A DNA stretch of 64,000 nt from Anastatus disparis (taxonomy: Eukaryota > Arthropoda > Insecta > Hymenoptera > Eupelmidae): NCBI GenBank assembly GCA_017163975.1, contig JAFFSR010000397.1:494501-558500 (forward strand), written 5' to 3'. Below the pieces are notes generated by a model. The model searched no databases. It had not been told where the DNA came from and was given only the letters and a program-made list of their open reading frames with translations. The position numbers and the translations under genes are program-made. This document shows, in pieces, positions 45,140 to 56,205 of this stretch (position 1 is its first letter; every line of letters begins with the position of its first letter).

Positions 45140-47263
45140 GTAAGTTTTTTCATTTTTAAAGCCAGTCGAAAATGTAGATTTTGTACAACCGACGGAAACA
45201 TTCTATGATAGTTATTTTTCTGATATTTAAAAATTAACTTGTAATAATAAGCAGACTCATGGAAGCATCTAGTAAAATCACGTTATTTTAAAATTACAGA
45301 AAAATATCTATTATAAAATGTTTTCGGCGACTGTATTTCATGTCTAATTTATGGAATGTTCAATATTACGTTAATTTTAAACTAGTCGGATATACTCCGC
45401 ACGTAAAATTTAATAACACGTAGTTTAATTTGTATATTGAAATAATTTTTATTTTTCATCATTGATTATGGCATTTATACTTTGGACGCATAAACATAAG
45501 AGAATAGACCGTGTGTCCTTACTGGACGAGTTGGACCCTTGTATAAAAAGAAAAAATATGATATGGGTTTCCCTCTTTTTCTAACTTTTATATAACTTCT
45601 ACGTAAGAGAAAGATAGAAACCCATTTTATGAATATTTTTTCTTTCTCACACTAAGAACCACAAAAATTACACAACACCATAGGTCTATTCTTTTAAATC
45701 TATGTTTGAACGTTTCTCCGTCATAATTATTTTTCAGCAGTAATCTAATTTATTGTCATTTAGTTGAAGCTTGAAAACATTATGCGTTATTCATTTCTTT
45801 TGCATTACAATGTAACCATATATATTTGATTATAGGCTATAGATATTTATACACTATTACCGAATATTATCCGATTCATATTTAATGTTTCATAAATTTT
45901 TACAAATAAAAAACGCTACATTTTTTATAAAAAATAAATGTTTACCCTCCCCAGTAAAAAAAAAATAAGATTCACATAAATGTGTAAAAAGATACAAAAA
46001 TATTCAGAAAGGTTCAGAAAGGTACATTAATGTACAAAAATGTGTGTTTTTGTCTCACTTGACCACCTAAATCTGTAGTTTTGATATATTTATTCACATT
46101 AATATACTTTTTTTTAAATTTTCGTTCTGTTTGATACATTTACTTGCATTTTAATTTTTTCGATTACTAAACTGAGCCCCCGGATCGTACAACTCGCCGA
46201 GCGCTCGAACGCAAGGAAAAGTATTGTACACAGAGCTGATTTTTTGAAAAATTCTAATTTAAATTTTGATAGTAGAGTTTTGAAGAAAATTTTATTGCGC
46301 ATATTTTTTACAAATAAAAAAAATTTCTAATTATTTTAGTTTTTAAGTTATTGAAAAAAAATAACGGTTTTGTAGCGAAAAATTTTAATCGCTCTTTTCA
46401 CTTTAACCTGCCGGATTTTAATATTTCTTGTTAAAATTTTCATACTTTAAGCCATTGTATGAGCAGTAAAGCATTTACGAAGCTTTAAAAATCATAAGAA
46501 GGTCATATATCGAATTTTCTTGAAATTTTTTGAAAATTCTCAGATGCATTTGTTTAATTAAAAAGGTGTGTGAGGAAGTTTCGAGTACGGAAAACTTTGA
46601 GCGAAGAAAAGTTTAATTAAATATTAAGGAAGTTTTTCCAGAAAGATTCAGACCTTCAACTATTATAGAAAAAAAATTAGAGCGATTTACAAAATTGAGT
46701 AAAACGCTGCCGCGTTCGCGACTTATAGCAAGAGAGTCGCGACACCGATAAAATACAGCTGATTTCTGATTGTCATTTGTTTTTGCAGCAAATGATAATA
46801 TTGTTCACATGTTAATTTATAATTTTAACTTAAATTAATATTAATTGTAAATTATATATTAATTGTTTGATAATAACATTTTTTGAATATTTAACTTTAT
46901 TTCATAGTTAATGATTACATCAATAATTAAATATTTAATCCTAACGAAAATCACAATATAAAACATTGTGCGCAATTTTTCTAGATCTTTTAGACTCTTA
47001 TAGAATCACGATATAAATATCTGAATGTATTTCTAAGCTAACCCTAATTTTAATAACGTTAAAAAAACTCACTTGATTTTGACATAATTTTCTTTTATTT
47101 TCCTTCCAGTCATGTTCGTTTCTTTCTCTCTTTCTGCTACCTTGTTTATACGCTTTATCAGACATTACTTTATATAAGCCAATGTAATAAAAGCAATATA
47201 TTTTTAACTTATTTTACTGAATATAAATTAAATAACCTAAATAACAGAAAAAGGGGTAAAAAG
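45140..47263. other. Non-coding interval, probably intronic
   Basis: AT-rich and lacking the next GTPase exon. One GC-richer patch (46175-46240, CGGATCGTACAACTCGCCGA) has no assigned role. TTTATATAAGCC near 47171 is a TATA-like sequence about 90 bp upstream of the next gene's ATG. Confidence 0.4.
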
Positions 47264-50200
47264 ATGAATTTTACAACAACTGAAAAAAATTTGTTGTTTA
47301 ATATTTTTAATAAATATTTATCTACAATAATCAACAAGAGTCGTTCATCGCTGATGGTGACTGCGAAGGAGAAGGCGTGGGCAGCTATTTTTGAAGAATT
47401 CAACCAACAAGTTAGTGAAGATCGTAAAGTAAGTATCAGAAATTAAAACTTCTTTATTTTTGTTGCAGTCAACTAAAAAAACATATTTTCTATTTTAGAG
47501 ATCTAATGATCAATTAATAAGATTCTTCTACAATCACAAAAGTGATGCAAAATTAAAAGATAATTTAAAGATTGATCGTAAGTACATAAATTTTAGTATT
47601 AAACTAGCTCTCGACAGTGGCCCTTCAGGGCGCTGTGGCTCGCCTCTCGGGCCTTGCATCACGAAGCGATCGAGTGAGGCACGACCGGATACACTCGCAC
47701 TTCGTACTCGCCCTTGAATTTACTTAAAGTATAAAGAAAATAAACGATTTTTTTTAAATCAAATAGTTTAAGTTTTCATTCGATCTGAATTATTGGGTAC
47801 CTTTATTATTGGGTCACCCGAATTATTCTTACATGAAATAAGTTAAAATAATAATACAAATGAACGTTCTTATTTTTAAAAAAAATTGTTGGAACCGTTT
47901 TAAAATGGTAATCCTTTTAGAGGTTAAAAAAATGATTTTTTGGTAATAATTTGAAAAAAACAAGTTTCGAAAAAAAGTTATAGAGAAAAGAAAGATACAT
48001 CTTTTTAATATTACAAATTTTTTTAAAATTCATATTTACTAAGTTATTACTAAAAACGTTCAATTTCAATATTTCTCATGAAAAATATTAACTTTAGAAA
48101 AAAATGTATGATATCAAAAAGATTTATTTTTTTTATATTCTATAAATTTAATTCTATATACTTTTTGAAAAAATTCGTTTTTTGACCTTTAAAAGGGCTA
48201 TTATTTTAAAATGGCTCTAACGATTTTTTTAAAAATATAAACGTTTACTTGTATTATTATTTTTAAAAATTTCCCGTTGGAATCATTCAGATCGTATAAA
48301 AACTTGTGGAGAAAATTCATAAATTTGATTTCTCACATACATACATCCATACTTACATTTTACAGAAGGCTTGTAATGACTTTATTTTGCAATGAAAATA
48401 ATTGTTTTATCATAATATTACATATTTTTAAGGGTTACATTTTTCGCGATGTCGACAATATAAGACTGCCCTATAGCGGTCGTGCCTAAAAAACGTATAT
48501 TTTATTTTAAAGAAATAATTATGAATATTAATTTTGATTTTTTTAAATTTAGTTATTAAATGAAAATTTGAGATTTTTATATGGTTTGAAATCATTTACA
48601 ATCTTGTTTGTTTCCATTGCAAAAACAAATGCGGATGCACATATAGAAAAAGAAGAAATGAATTCAAAGATAAGGAATGCCGAACATCCTACTGGACCTC
48701 CTGCTATACCTCCTACTGAGCCTTCTACCATGCTTACTACTGAGCCTCCTACCATAACTCCTACTAAGCCTTCTACTATACATACTGCTGAACCTCCTAT
48801 CGTACCTCCTACTGAACCTCCTACTAATCTTCCTATCATACCTACTGCTGAATCTTCTACTATACCTCCTACTGAGCCTCCTATTAATCTTCCTACCATA
48901 CCTACTACTGAACCTCCTACTATACCGCCCACTGAACCTCCTACCATACCTCCTACTAATCTTCCTACCATACCTTCTACTAACTCTTCTATCAAACTTC
49001 TTGCAGAACCAATTGTACAAAAAACTATAGAACAAAAAAGTACGTAACAATATATACTATTTTTGTAAGTTAAATGAAAAAAATAATAATTTGGACTCAT
49101 CATTTATATATAATTATTCCATTTTTATTTTAGATGATATAAAGCTCTCGAAAGCAGGGTCTAGTTCGAAACTTGAAAATCAGTGTGGTATGTGAAGTTA
49201 ATTTTCATTTTTTATAATTTTATATTTCATTGATTAAAACCGAAAAATTTATAAAGATAAATCCTACGAAAGCTATTAGTTATTTTTGATACTAATGCAA
49301 GAAAATGATTTTAACGTCGTGTGGATGTTAGCAGCTGAGCGAAATAAAGGTGAAAAGATCACACAAAGTTAAAATTACTTTCCATCTCGAGTATCGAACA
49401 CAATATTTTCGTATGACGTGCAAAAAGTAGTATTACCTGTGCGTAGGTCTGGTACTAAATAAAACTAACATACTCATAATATATTATATTTTAAAAATAT
49501 ACGAAATTGTGTATATTTACTGTGACAAAGCATATTTAATTGCCATATATGCGCCAACAAATTTTAATTTTTAACACATGTTTATATATTACATTTATTT
49601 AAATGTAACTTTGAAAAAATTTTCTGAAATGCAAACAAAATTATCTAAAAATACATCTTTGAGACTTCTAAATTTCATGATACATTAGATTATATGCAAT
49701 TCTTTAATTTATTTTTAATCGTTATAATTTCAAATTATAAATTTTTAAGTTTATTTAGTTATGAATCAAAGTATTTTATTGCTACAATAAAGTTGTTTTT
49801 CTGATTTGTAACCTTGTAAATTTTTGGTAGTTGTATACATTTTTGTCTTGTGTTATTTTGTATTTTATTAAATTCATTTTTTAATTATTCATAACAATCA
49901 CAATAATTTAAAGATACACAAGTAAAATTTTGTACGAGACTTACCAGGAGAGTGTCAACGTTTCGGATGACCGATTTTGCCCAAATTTAAATTATACGAC
50001 GACATATAAACATGCAGAAAGCCAAAATTTCAGACTCCAACGCTCAATATTTCTCTAGTTATAGGCAGTCAAAGAAAGTCACTGAAAAAGTTACTATATT
50101 TTCAAACGCTTATAATTCTTCAGCCTTAACAGAAGCTTTAATCTCTTTTTAAATAAAAGCTGAGTTGAAATCCTTTCGAAATAACATTTATAGTATATCA

Positions 50201-53200
50201 AAATATTATTTTTCAAAAGCTACAGCATAATAAAAATTAGATCTAAATTAACTTTTTAAAACATTAATTAATAATAAAAGTTAATATAGTCTAATTTATA
50301 TTATGCTGTAACTTTTCGAAAAAAATAATATTTTGATATAGGGGAAAGTAGGACAAAACGGGATACTTTTCGAAAGTCGTTTAATAATTTGGTGGATTCC
50401 GCGTACACCTTTACGGTCTTTACGTATTACCCCACACCTTTATTTATCTTTCTTTCCTTACAGTCTTTTTCCCAACTAGCCCCAAACCCACCCCATTCCG
50501 CATTCGCCCGGGGTTATGCCCGTGAAGAAGGGAAAACCTGTAGGCAAACCCAGTGGGGTAAATCCTTAGGAAAACCTTCTCCGGAATGGGTCGGTGTATA
50601 TAGCAGATTCGGTATTTGATACCCTTGGTACAGGATACCGAATAGCCGTATCTGCCACACCTCCCGCTCGCATTGTCATGTGGTTAGCACGCCCAAGCGG
50701 CCGTCACACGAAGCAAGGTGCACTAAGTAGCGGGGTTTCATTGAATTTTTGGTTCCCTTGCGGTCACCCATCATCCAACTACTAACCATGCTCAGTGCTG
50801 CTTAACTTCGCAGACCGCCTGGCGCGCGCCGAACCACTCGGCCAATGCGTCGGTCGAAAGTCGTTTAATAAAAAAGAGGTAAATTAATATTTATACCACC
50901 TAATACAATATTTGTTTTTAGTTTACATCTAAATAACTAAAAATTAAGCGAGCTAGTCGAAAAACATTAGCAAAAAATATTAAAATTTAAGAAAGGTATT
51001 CCATTTTATCCTACAACAAAAAAGTTGGGGCAAAACGGGATACTTATCTTATTCTTTCCAAAATAAATTCCAAACAATTTTTGTAGTCAAGATATTATAA
51101 AAAAATAAAAAAAAAAAACATTTAATATAGAAATTTTTATTATCAATTATAAATTAAACATTTTTTTCATAAAATTGATACATTTTCTATGTTCTATAAA
51201 AAAATTGATTTTTAATCAATAAATAAATTTAATATAATTCCCACACAGCATGTAAGGTTACAGTGCAAGGTTGCTGTAACCTTTTTATGTCCCTTGCACA
51301 TATCTTGTAGCAATGTTTCATGAAATCTTGCTGCAAGGTTGCTATGAAAGGTTCTTGCAAGATTATATGAAACCTTGCTGCAAGTTTGCTGCAAGATTGC
51401 TATGAAAGGTTCTTGCAAGATTATATGAAACATTGCTGCAAGTTTGCTGCAAGGTTTCAATGCAAGGTTGCTACCCTATTAAAAAAAATCACGTGAATAA
51501 TTTAAATAAATTATTCACGTGATTTTTGTTTCATTTCATCACGTGAATTATTCACGTAAATTATTCTCGTGAATTTTACCTTTTTAATATTAGAAGTATT
51601 TCAATAAATATAATCTCTCAAATCAAAAGTATTTAAATTAATATGATTTCGTAAATTAAAAGCAATATGATTTTTCAAATAAATTATGAGTTACTAGAAA
51701 AAATTTGTGTTTCATTTCATCACGTGAATTATTTACGTAAATTATTCATGTGAATAATTCACGTAAATAATTCACATAATGAAATAAAAATCAGTTTTTT
51801 TAGTGATTTTTAATTTATTTGAAAGATTACATTAATTTAAATACTTTCAATTTACAAAATTATATTAATTTAAATACTTTTGATTTGAGAGATTATATCT
51901 ATTGAAATACATCTAATATTAAAAATATAAAATTCACGTGAATAATTTACGTGAATAATTCACGTGATGAAATGAAACAATCACGTGAATAATTTATTTA
52001 AATTATTCACGTGATTTTTTTCAATAGTGAGGCTAAAATTAGCACTTTTCGTTTTCCGTGCCGGGAGCAAAAGTGGTATTTTTAGCCCACTGTTAAAAAA
52101 AAATTATAATTTTTGCAAGTTCCGTACTCTCTAGTTTATTTAATATTTCTTTGAAAATAAATAATGCATCAAGTGAAAAATAACAAATTCTAATAACAAA
52201 AATGATTATAATTTTTTTAATTATTTCTATTACTATTAATTAGCATCATTATTAGTATATCAGTCTATTATTATTTTTATTAAAAATTAATAATTGATCA
52301 AATATATAACAAATTCAATATAAAAAAAATTATAATTTTAGCAAGTGCCACACTCTTTAGTTTCTATACATATAGTGGAAGCATAGCTTCTGTCGGCCAG
52401 TCCCCACGACTGCCACATTTTTTTATCTAGATTACTACACGATTTATGAGCCCACTGATAGTATATAAATAAGCTATCCCGTTTTGCCCTAAGGTGAAAA
52501 AAAAATTAATTCTGAATTTTTTCTAATTACAAGTAAAATTATACATCAGAACTATGAAAAACTTTTAATTATAATCAAAATTTAAAAGTTTATGTGCTTA
52601 CTGAATGTAAATGTTGCTTATGAAAAGATTAAGCGCACTATGATTACTACGAAAGAATTGGAAACTCAAATTCAAAATCTTTTGACTTCCGCCAAAGTCA
52701 ACGCTAGGGTTGTTGACATACTAATCATATAGAAAATGATAGTAAAAATATTTGCAACGAAATTCTATGGCTATTATGTGTCTCTACACTTTCGCTCCAA
52801 GGGGTCGTGGGTTCGATTCCCGGTGAAAACACTTGAGATTTTTTCTCTCGTTATTTCATCGGAAAAAGTATCCTCGACTCTCAAAAAAAATCCGATCTCA
52901 TTGATTATCGGTGGATTGTTGGTCACAGAAGTGTCCGATCATCCATTGGTAGTCAAAGTTTTCGGTATGATGTATCTGACAGTCTAGCCTGGGTAATGTG
53001 GTAAACGGGTACCAGGTTGGACTCCCTCGATATCATCATATTAAAAAGAGTTAACATATAGAGGACAATATCCTCATATATTAACTTTTTTAAAAAAAAA
53101 AAAAAAAAAAAGTGGCTATTATGTAGATGGCACCAGTAGCAGCCGAGAAATCGAGGTATCCCGTTTTACCTCGGTATCCCGTTTTGCCCGAGTTTCCCCT

Positions 53201-54840
53201 ACTATAAGTACTATTTCGAAACTATTTGAGCTCAGCTTTTATTTATAAACAGTTTTAAATCTCTAAATAGGGTAGATGTGGGTATTACAGCGGAATCGAC
53301 GTATGATGAATTTAAAACTCATAAATTAAAGCTTATAGATGAAGAAAACTTATCACTTTTATTTTTAATAAAATATTTAAACATTGATTAACTAGAAAAA
53401 AATTAATTTAGCATTTAATTATAGAGTTAAAATTAAGAAAAAACGAATTTAAAATAAAATGTATTTGTGGCTATTGCTGCGGCCGTGTTTCTAATGCTGT
53501 GTGCCAGTTACTATTGACACTTTTATATATTCCGTTCGAAAAGTTGAGGTTAGGTTAACCACGTGTTATAATAATAAAAGGATGCCACAGTAATTCATAT
53601 TTGGTGATTTTAATGACGCATAACTAAGGTGTAAAATTAAAATATTAAATGTGTGCTAGGTGAAATTTCCAAAAAATATATAACAAGCAAAGATATATTT
53701 TATTTAATAATGATCTTATTTTACATAAAAAAAAAATAAAAACAGAAAATATTGTCAAATTTAGGATGCATACGTAATCGCGATTTTACGAAATTTATCA
53801 AGATTTTAGAACAGTTCAATTTCAAATAACCAATATTAAATATTTTTAGACTTTTTTTGTGAGATATATTTTTTAAAATATTAAATAATACTTATAATAT
53901 TTGATTATGCATTCAAATATTATTTATGGACTTGGAAAAAATTATTTTTACGAATTTTATATGAAAAAACAGTAATTAGCACCTCCGTAGCAATACCCAC
54001 ATCTACCCTATCTAAACTTTTGGTTTTATTCATGTTTATGGGTAAATCTTTCGAAACCATTGAAGTTGTTACTGAATCAAACCGCGGAAATCAGAGATGG
54101 CACATCTCTCTAAATAGCGGTTATTGATTCGTTGCAATGAAACATAAAGCTTACTATATTTAGAATTATTATATTAGAATAGTCTTAAAAAAAATTAAAA
54201 ATAATGAAAATTTTATTCAATATTGAAGTGTTATCCGCTTATGTAAAATCTACAAGTTTCACTAGAAAAAGACTATTTTTCTTTAATTCTGAAACTCACA
54301 AAAAATGTTTTGCAATCTAGCTTTTACAAAATGAAAAAAGGAAGATGTGCTTATCGATAAAATAGTCTTTTTTTTTTAGTATTTTATAGGTATATACAGT
54401 GACACTAAAAATACCTTTAAAGGAGACAATTTCATCGACGTAAAAATAAATTATATGCAAATCTGGAAGCAAATCCATCGAGTAGTTTAAAAATGGTGTT
54501 TGGCATAACAATTACAATAATTTTTTTAGAAATGTTCAAAATGCTCTAAAATTGAAACTACGCTAAATAAATTAGTATTCGAAAGTTTTTCTTCTTTTGG
54601 CATTTGTAAAGAATTTCCATGCAAATTTTTAAGCTAATTCATCGAGTAGTTTACGTAAAATACAAAAAAAATGAAAAATAAAAAAAAAATTTTGTTTTTA
54701 AATGGCTGTAAAAAAAAACTACGCTAAGAAAGCCAATTTTGAATTGCATCCCCGCAAGTTAGACAATAAAATTAATTTTATTCGAAACTGGAAAGAAATC
54801 CATCGAGTAGTTTTCGAGATATGATTGACGTTACCAACCA

Positions 54841-54874
<34 letters not shown>

Positions 54875-55323
54875 GCGCACGCACGCACACACACATTTTC
54901 TAGAAATTATTTTTTTCGACTCCCTGAGTTCAAATATGTACAAATTAATGAAAAAAAATGAAAAATTTTTTTTTATCGATACAATGCTTTCTCTATGAGA
55001 AAGCAAAAATAGATAAATTTTTCATAAATAACCGGTTATTGAAACGTATTTCAGAATAAGAATCATCAATCATAAACATTACCTTATAAAATATATTATT
55101 ATCTACATTAATGAACTTTTTACATTTGTTTGCAGATGTGAAACAAAAAAAAAGAAAATTACGTAACGATGAGTGTGAGAATTTGGATCGACAAATATTG
55201 GAAAACAAATTAAAGTACGAGAAATTAATTTATCAACAAAAATTGAAGGCTACTAAGACGGAGGCGCTATATTGGGAATATAAACTTGCAAAATTATATA
55301 ATGAAAATAAAGAAAATAAATGA
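47264..55323 (+). CDS. Myb/SANT-like DNA-binding protein, five exons (292 aa)
   Basis: Exons 47264-47428, 47499-47577, 48647-49039, 49134-49187 and 55136-55323. All junctions are GT-AG (donors GTAAGT, GTAAGT, GTACGT, GTATGT) and the phases 0,1,1,1 agree exactly. Exons 1-2 encode a Zeste-like Myb/SANT helix-turn-helix: FTTTEKNLLFNIFNKYLSTI, then EKAWAAIFEEFN, then DQLIRFFYNHKSDAK. Exon 3 is a Pro/Thr-rich linker of PPTEPPTIP repeats, exon 4 is short and Ser-rich, and exon 5 is a basic (KQKKRKLR), Lys/Glu-rich predicted coiled coil (LENKLKYEKLIYQQKLKATK) ending in a stop; AATAAA follows at about 55424. It is probably a nuclear DNA-binding protein. It could be a host gene or one derived from the Myb-like accessory ORF of Harbinger transposons. 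Intron 4 is 5.9 kb and full of nested elements. The exon 3 acceptor is the least certain. Confidence 0.75.
47610..47718. repeat. GC-rich patch in intron 2
   Basis: About 110 bp of far higher GC than its surroundings, with the hairpin CAGTGGCCCTTCAGGGCGCTG and CTCGC/CTCG-rich words similar to those near 55920-55980. Probably a fragment of a foldback element. Confidence 0.5.
47781..48294. repeat. Palindromic MITE in intron 2
   Basis: CGATCTGAATTATTGGG at the left mirrors GTTGGAATCATTCAGATCG at the right. AATAATAATACAAATGAACG mirrors CGTTTACTTGTATTATTATT, and TTTTAAAATGG mirrors CCATTTTAAAA. The arms are ~150 bp or longer with an AT-rich centre. Confidence 0.75.
48700..49000 (+). repeat. Pro/Thr codon repeats in exon 3
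   Basis: About a dozen degenerate copies of a 24-27-bp unit around CCTCCTACTGAACCTCCTAC, translated as PPTEPPTIPPT-type repeats. Units stay in frame. The antisense frames (48549-49103, 48664-49050), with Gly/Ser- or Arg/Ser-rich translations, are shadows of the same repeat. Confidence 0.85.
49944..50338. mobile_element. Harbinger-type palindromic MITE, interrupted
   Basis: CCAGGAGAGTGTCAACG, AACGCTCAATATTTCTCTAG, CCTTTCGAAATA and the central TTTTTAAAACATTAATTAAT follow the order of 16469-17132. It stops at TTTTGATATA (50340), where the 50341-53199 element has entered, and resumes at 53200 with TACTATAAGTACTATTTCGA up to about 53250. The far right end is missing. Confidence 0.8.
50388..50853 (-). 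mobile_element. SINE with tRNA-like A box plus 5S-rRNA-like head
   Basis: An 18-bp perfect target duplication TCGAAAGTCGTTTAATAA flanks it (50370-50387, 50854-50871). On the minus strand it begins CCGACGCATTGGCCGAGTGG, with TGGCCGAGTGG a perfect tRNA A box about 10 nt from the start. It then enters GAAGTTAAGCAGCACTGAGC, TGGTTAGTAGTTGGATG and GGGTGACCGC, collinear with the box A-IE-box C internal promoter of 5S rRNA apart from a 3-nt insertion (GATGATGGG). The body is GC-rich, contains a strong stem (ATTCGGTAT...ATACCGAAT) and ends CCACCAAA without poly(A). Transcription would be by RNA polymerase III; mobilisation needs a partner LINE that I cannot name. Confidence 0.9.
50751..50820 (-). promoter_or_regulatory. 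5S-like internal Pol III promoter of the SINE
   Basis: The minus-strand bases carry the 5S elements: AGTTAAGCAGC (box A), GGATG (intermediate element) and GGGTGACCGC (box C). In the SINE they follow the tRNA-type A box at 50832-50843. Not a functional 5S gene: the first ~45 nt and the 3' stem of 5S rRNA are absent. Confidence 0.8.
51240..51472. repeat. CCCACACAGCATG-started array of TGCAAGGTTGC units
   Basis: It opens CCCACACAGCATGTAAGGTT and then repeats GCTGCAAG / CTTGCAAGATT / GCAAGGTTGCT words with two direct ~60-bp copies (CTATGAAAGGTTCTTGCAAG). It shares its end with 63000 (inverted), 8088 and 40799. Confidence 0.75.
51474..52029. mobile_element. Foldback MITE with TCACGTGAATAATT units
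   Basis: Ends CCCTATTAAAAAAAATCACG and CGTGATTTTTTTCAATAGTG; TA on the left, AG on the right. Many copies of CACGTGAATAATT and its complement lie near both ends and in the middle, and AAGTATTTCAATAAATATAA mirrors the matching sequence near 51896. Non-autonomous. Confidence 0.82.
52780..53112 (+). mobile_element. tRNA-derived SINE with poly(A) tail
   Basis: Target duplication TGGCTATTATGT (52768-52779, 53113-53124). The 5' part has GGTTCGATTCC at 52810-52820, a perfect tRNA B box; a good A box is not visible, so the head is 5'-truncated or diverged. The body lacks similarity to the 5S-type SINE and ends in A20 or so. The 83-codon frame through it is not a gene. Confidence 0.85.
53270..54008. 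mobile_element. TA-flanked element with GGGTAGATGTGGGTATT ends
   Basis: GGGTAGATGTGGGTATTACA at the left mirrors GCAATACCCACATCTACCC at the right, with TA at 53268-53269 and 54009-54010. 739 bp; the interior has no ORF. CAAATATTATTTATGG-type words form weaker internal inverted repeats. Confidence 0.85.
54430..54830 (+). repeat. Three ~160-bp direct repeats with CCATCGAGTAGTTT
   Basis: AAATCCATCGAGTAGTTT (54472), TAATTCATCGAGTAGTTTAC (54635) and AAATCCATCGAGTAGTTTTC (54797) recur at about 160-bp spacing, each preceded by GCAAAT/CGAAACTGGAAG-like words. A diverged copy (AATACGCTAAGAAAACC ... GAAGCAAAT) is at 58205-58300. Confidence 0.6.
54841..54894. repeat. (AC)n microsatellite
   Basis: CACACA interrupted by GCGCACGCACGC near its end. 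Confidence 0.95.
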
Positions 55324-55439
55324 AAGTAATATTAAATTAAAATTTGTATATATTATTGTTAAAAATTATAGTAAAAATATCAAAATTGACTCACTAAATT
55401 TCTTCTACATCAACATTGAAAAAAATAAAATATAAAAGT

Positions 55440-56048
55440 AAAAAGAAATAGTATCTTTCTTATTGGGTCAGGAAAGGGTTTATTATCGAAACGAGGAGTT
55501 TACAGGACGAGCCGAAGGCGATGACGACTGTATTGAAGTTCAAAAGGATCCTTTCCTGAACAGGTGAGAATAGTGGTACCCGAATAGTATATTATTCACC
55601 TAGGGAGTAAAAACGAAAAATGTCTTATATCGATTTAAGTGATTTTTCCTTTACTCCCGTGGTGAATATACGATTTTTTTGCCTAGCGAGGCCAAAAATG
55701 CAACTTTTGCGATTGAGCACAATGAGCAAAAGTTGTACTTTTGACCCGTTAGGAAAAAAGTATATTTTTATGCAATTCTGTGCGTGAAGTTAGTGCGTGA
55801 AGCGCTTTTCTCTGTGCGTGAAGTACTACTTCACGCACGGAAAAAAGCGCTTCACGCACTAACTTCACGCACTCATTGCATAAAATATTGTATGCAACAA
55901 GTGCGTGGGTAACACATCTCACACTCGTGGGAACGCCAAACACTCGTGCCCGGCTGCGCTGGGCACTCGTGCGCATGCGTTTCCTACTCGTGCTTGAAGT
56001 GTTACTTCACGCACTTGTTGCATAAACTACTATTCTGTCTGAGAACCA
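55440..56048. repeat. Cluster of short strong palindromes
   Basis: CACCTAGGGAGTAAA / TTTACTCCCGTGGTG (55597-55665); GGCCAAAAATGCAACTTTTG / CAAAAGTTGTACTTTTGACC (55689-55746); GTGCGTGAAGCGCTTTTCTC / AAAGCGCTTCACGCAC (55795-55860), with further AAGTGCGTGG/ACTTCACGCACTTG words to 56018. The 75-codon antisense frame here is a repeat translation. A related GAGTAAA/ACTCCC pair is at 61150-61235. Confidence 0.7.
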
Positions 56049-56071
56049 CAAAAGAGTAACTAACAAGGAGA

Positions 56072-56205
56072 GTATAAGGGTATTGGGAAGCCGATTTTTC
56101 TCAAATTTTAAGAAATGATTTTGGATATAGAATTATGCAAAAAGCCTAGGTACTAGACTCTAACGCTCAATATTTCTCTAGTTACAGGCAATTAAAGAAA
56201 ATCAC
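56072..56205. mobile_element. 5' fragment of the Harbinger-type MITE family
   Basis: AGGAGAGTATAAGG, AACGCTCAATATTTCTCTAG, TTACAGGCAATTAAAGAA and ATCACT follow the first ~135 bp of 16469-17132. The rest is missing. Confidence 0.75.

Larger units (their letters stand above)
50341..53199. mobile_element. TA-flanked DNA transposon with GGGGAAA ends, nested insertions
   Basis: Left GGGGAAAGTAGG then CAAAACGGGATAC; right GTATCCCGTTTTGCCC then AGTTTCCCC; TA at 50339-50340 and 53200-53201. Subterminal words GGGGCAAAACGGGATAC (51027) and TATCCCGTTTTGCCC (52473) recur inside. Excluding two SINEs it is about 2 kb. A short broken frame near 52625-52730 (KELETQIQNLLTSAK) might be transposase debris, but no catalytic motif is visible. 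The TA target is compatible with Tc1/mariner-pogo or related groups. Confidence 0.85.
49188..55135. other. Intron 4 of the Myb/SANT-like gene, nested transposons
   Basis: Donor GTATGT at 49188 and acceptor TTTGCAG at 55129-55135. The order of insertion can be read: a Harbinger-type MITE (49944) was split by a TA-flanked DNA element (50341-53199), which itself received two SINEs, a short-unit array and a palindrome; a further TA MITE (53270-54008) lies downstream. 49189-49943 holds no recognised feature. Confidence 0.7.

Noticed and set aside
48549..49103. Minus-strand 184- and 128-codon frames across exon 3
   Set aside because: Antisense of the Pro/Thr repeat (Gly/Val- and Arg/Ser-rich); splice phases and domain logic support the plus strand.
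50751..50820. Functional 5S rRNA gene
   Set aside because: Only the internal promoter region matches; the 5' and 3' thirds of 5S rRNA are missing and the unit has SINE target duplications.
52800..52830. Functional tRNA gene around GGTTCGATTCC
   Set aside because: No acceptor-stem pairing, no good A box, followed by a long body and poly(A): a SINE.
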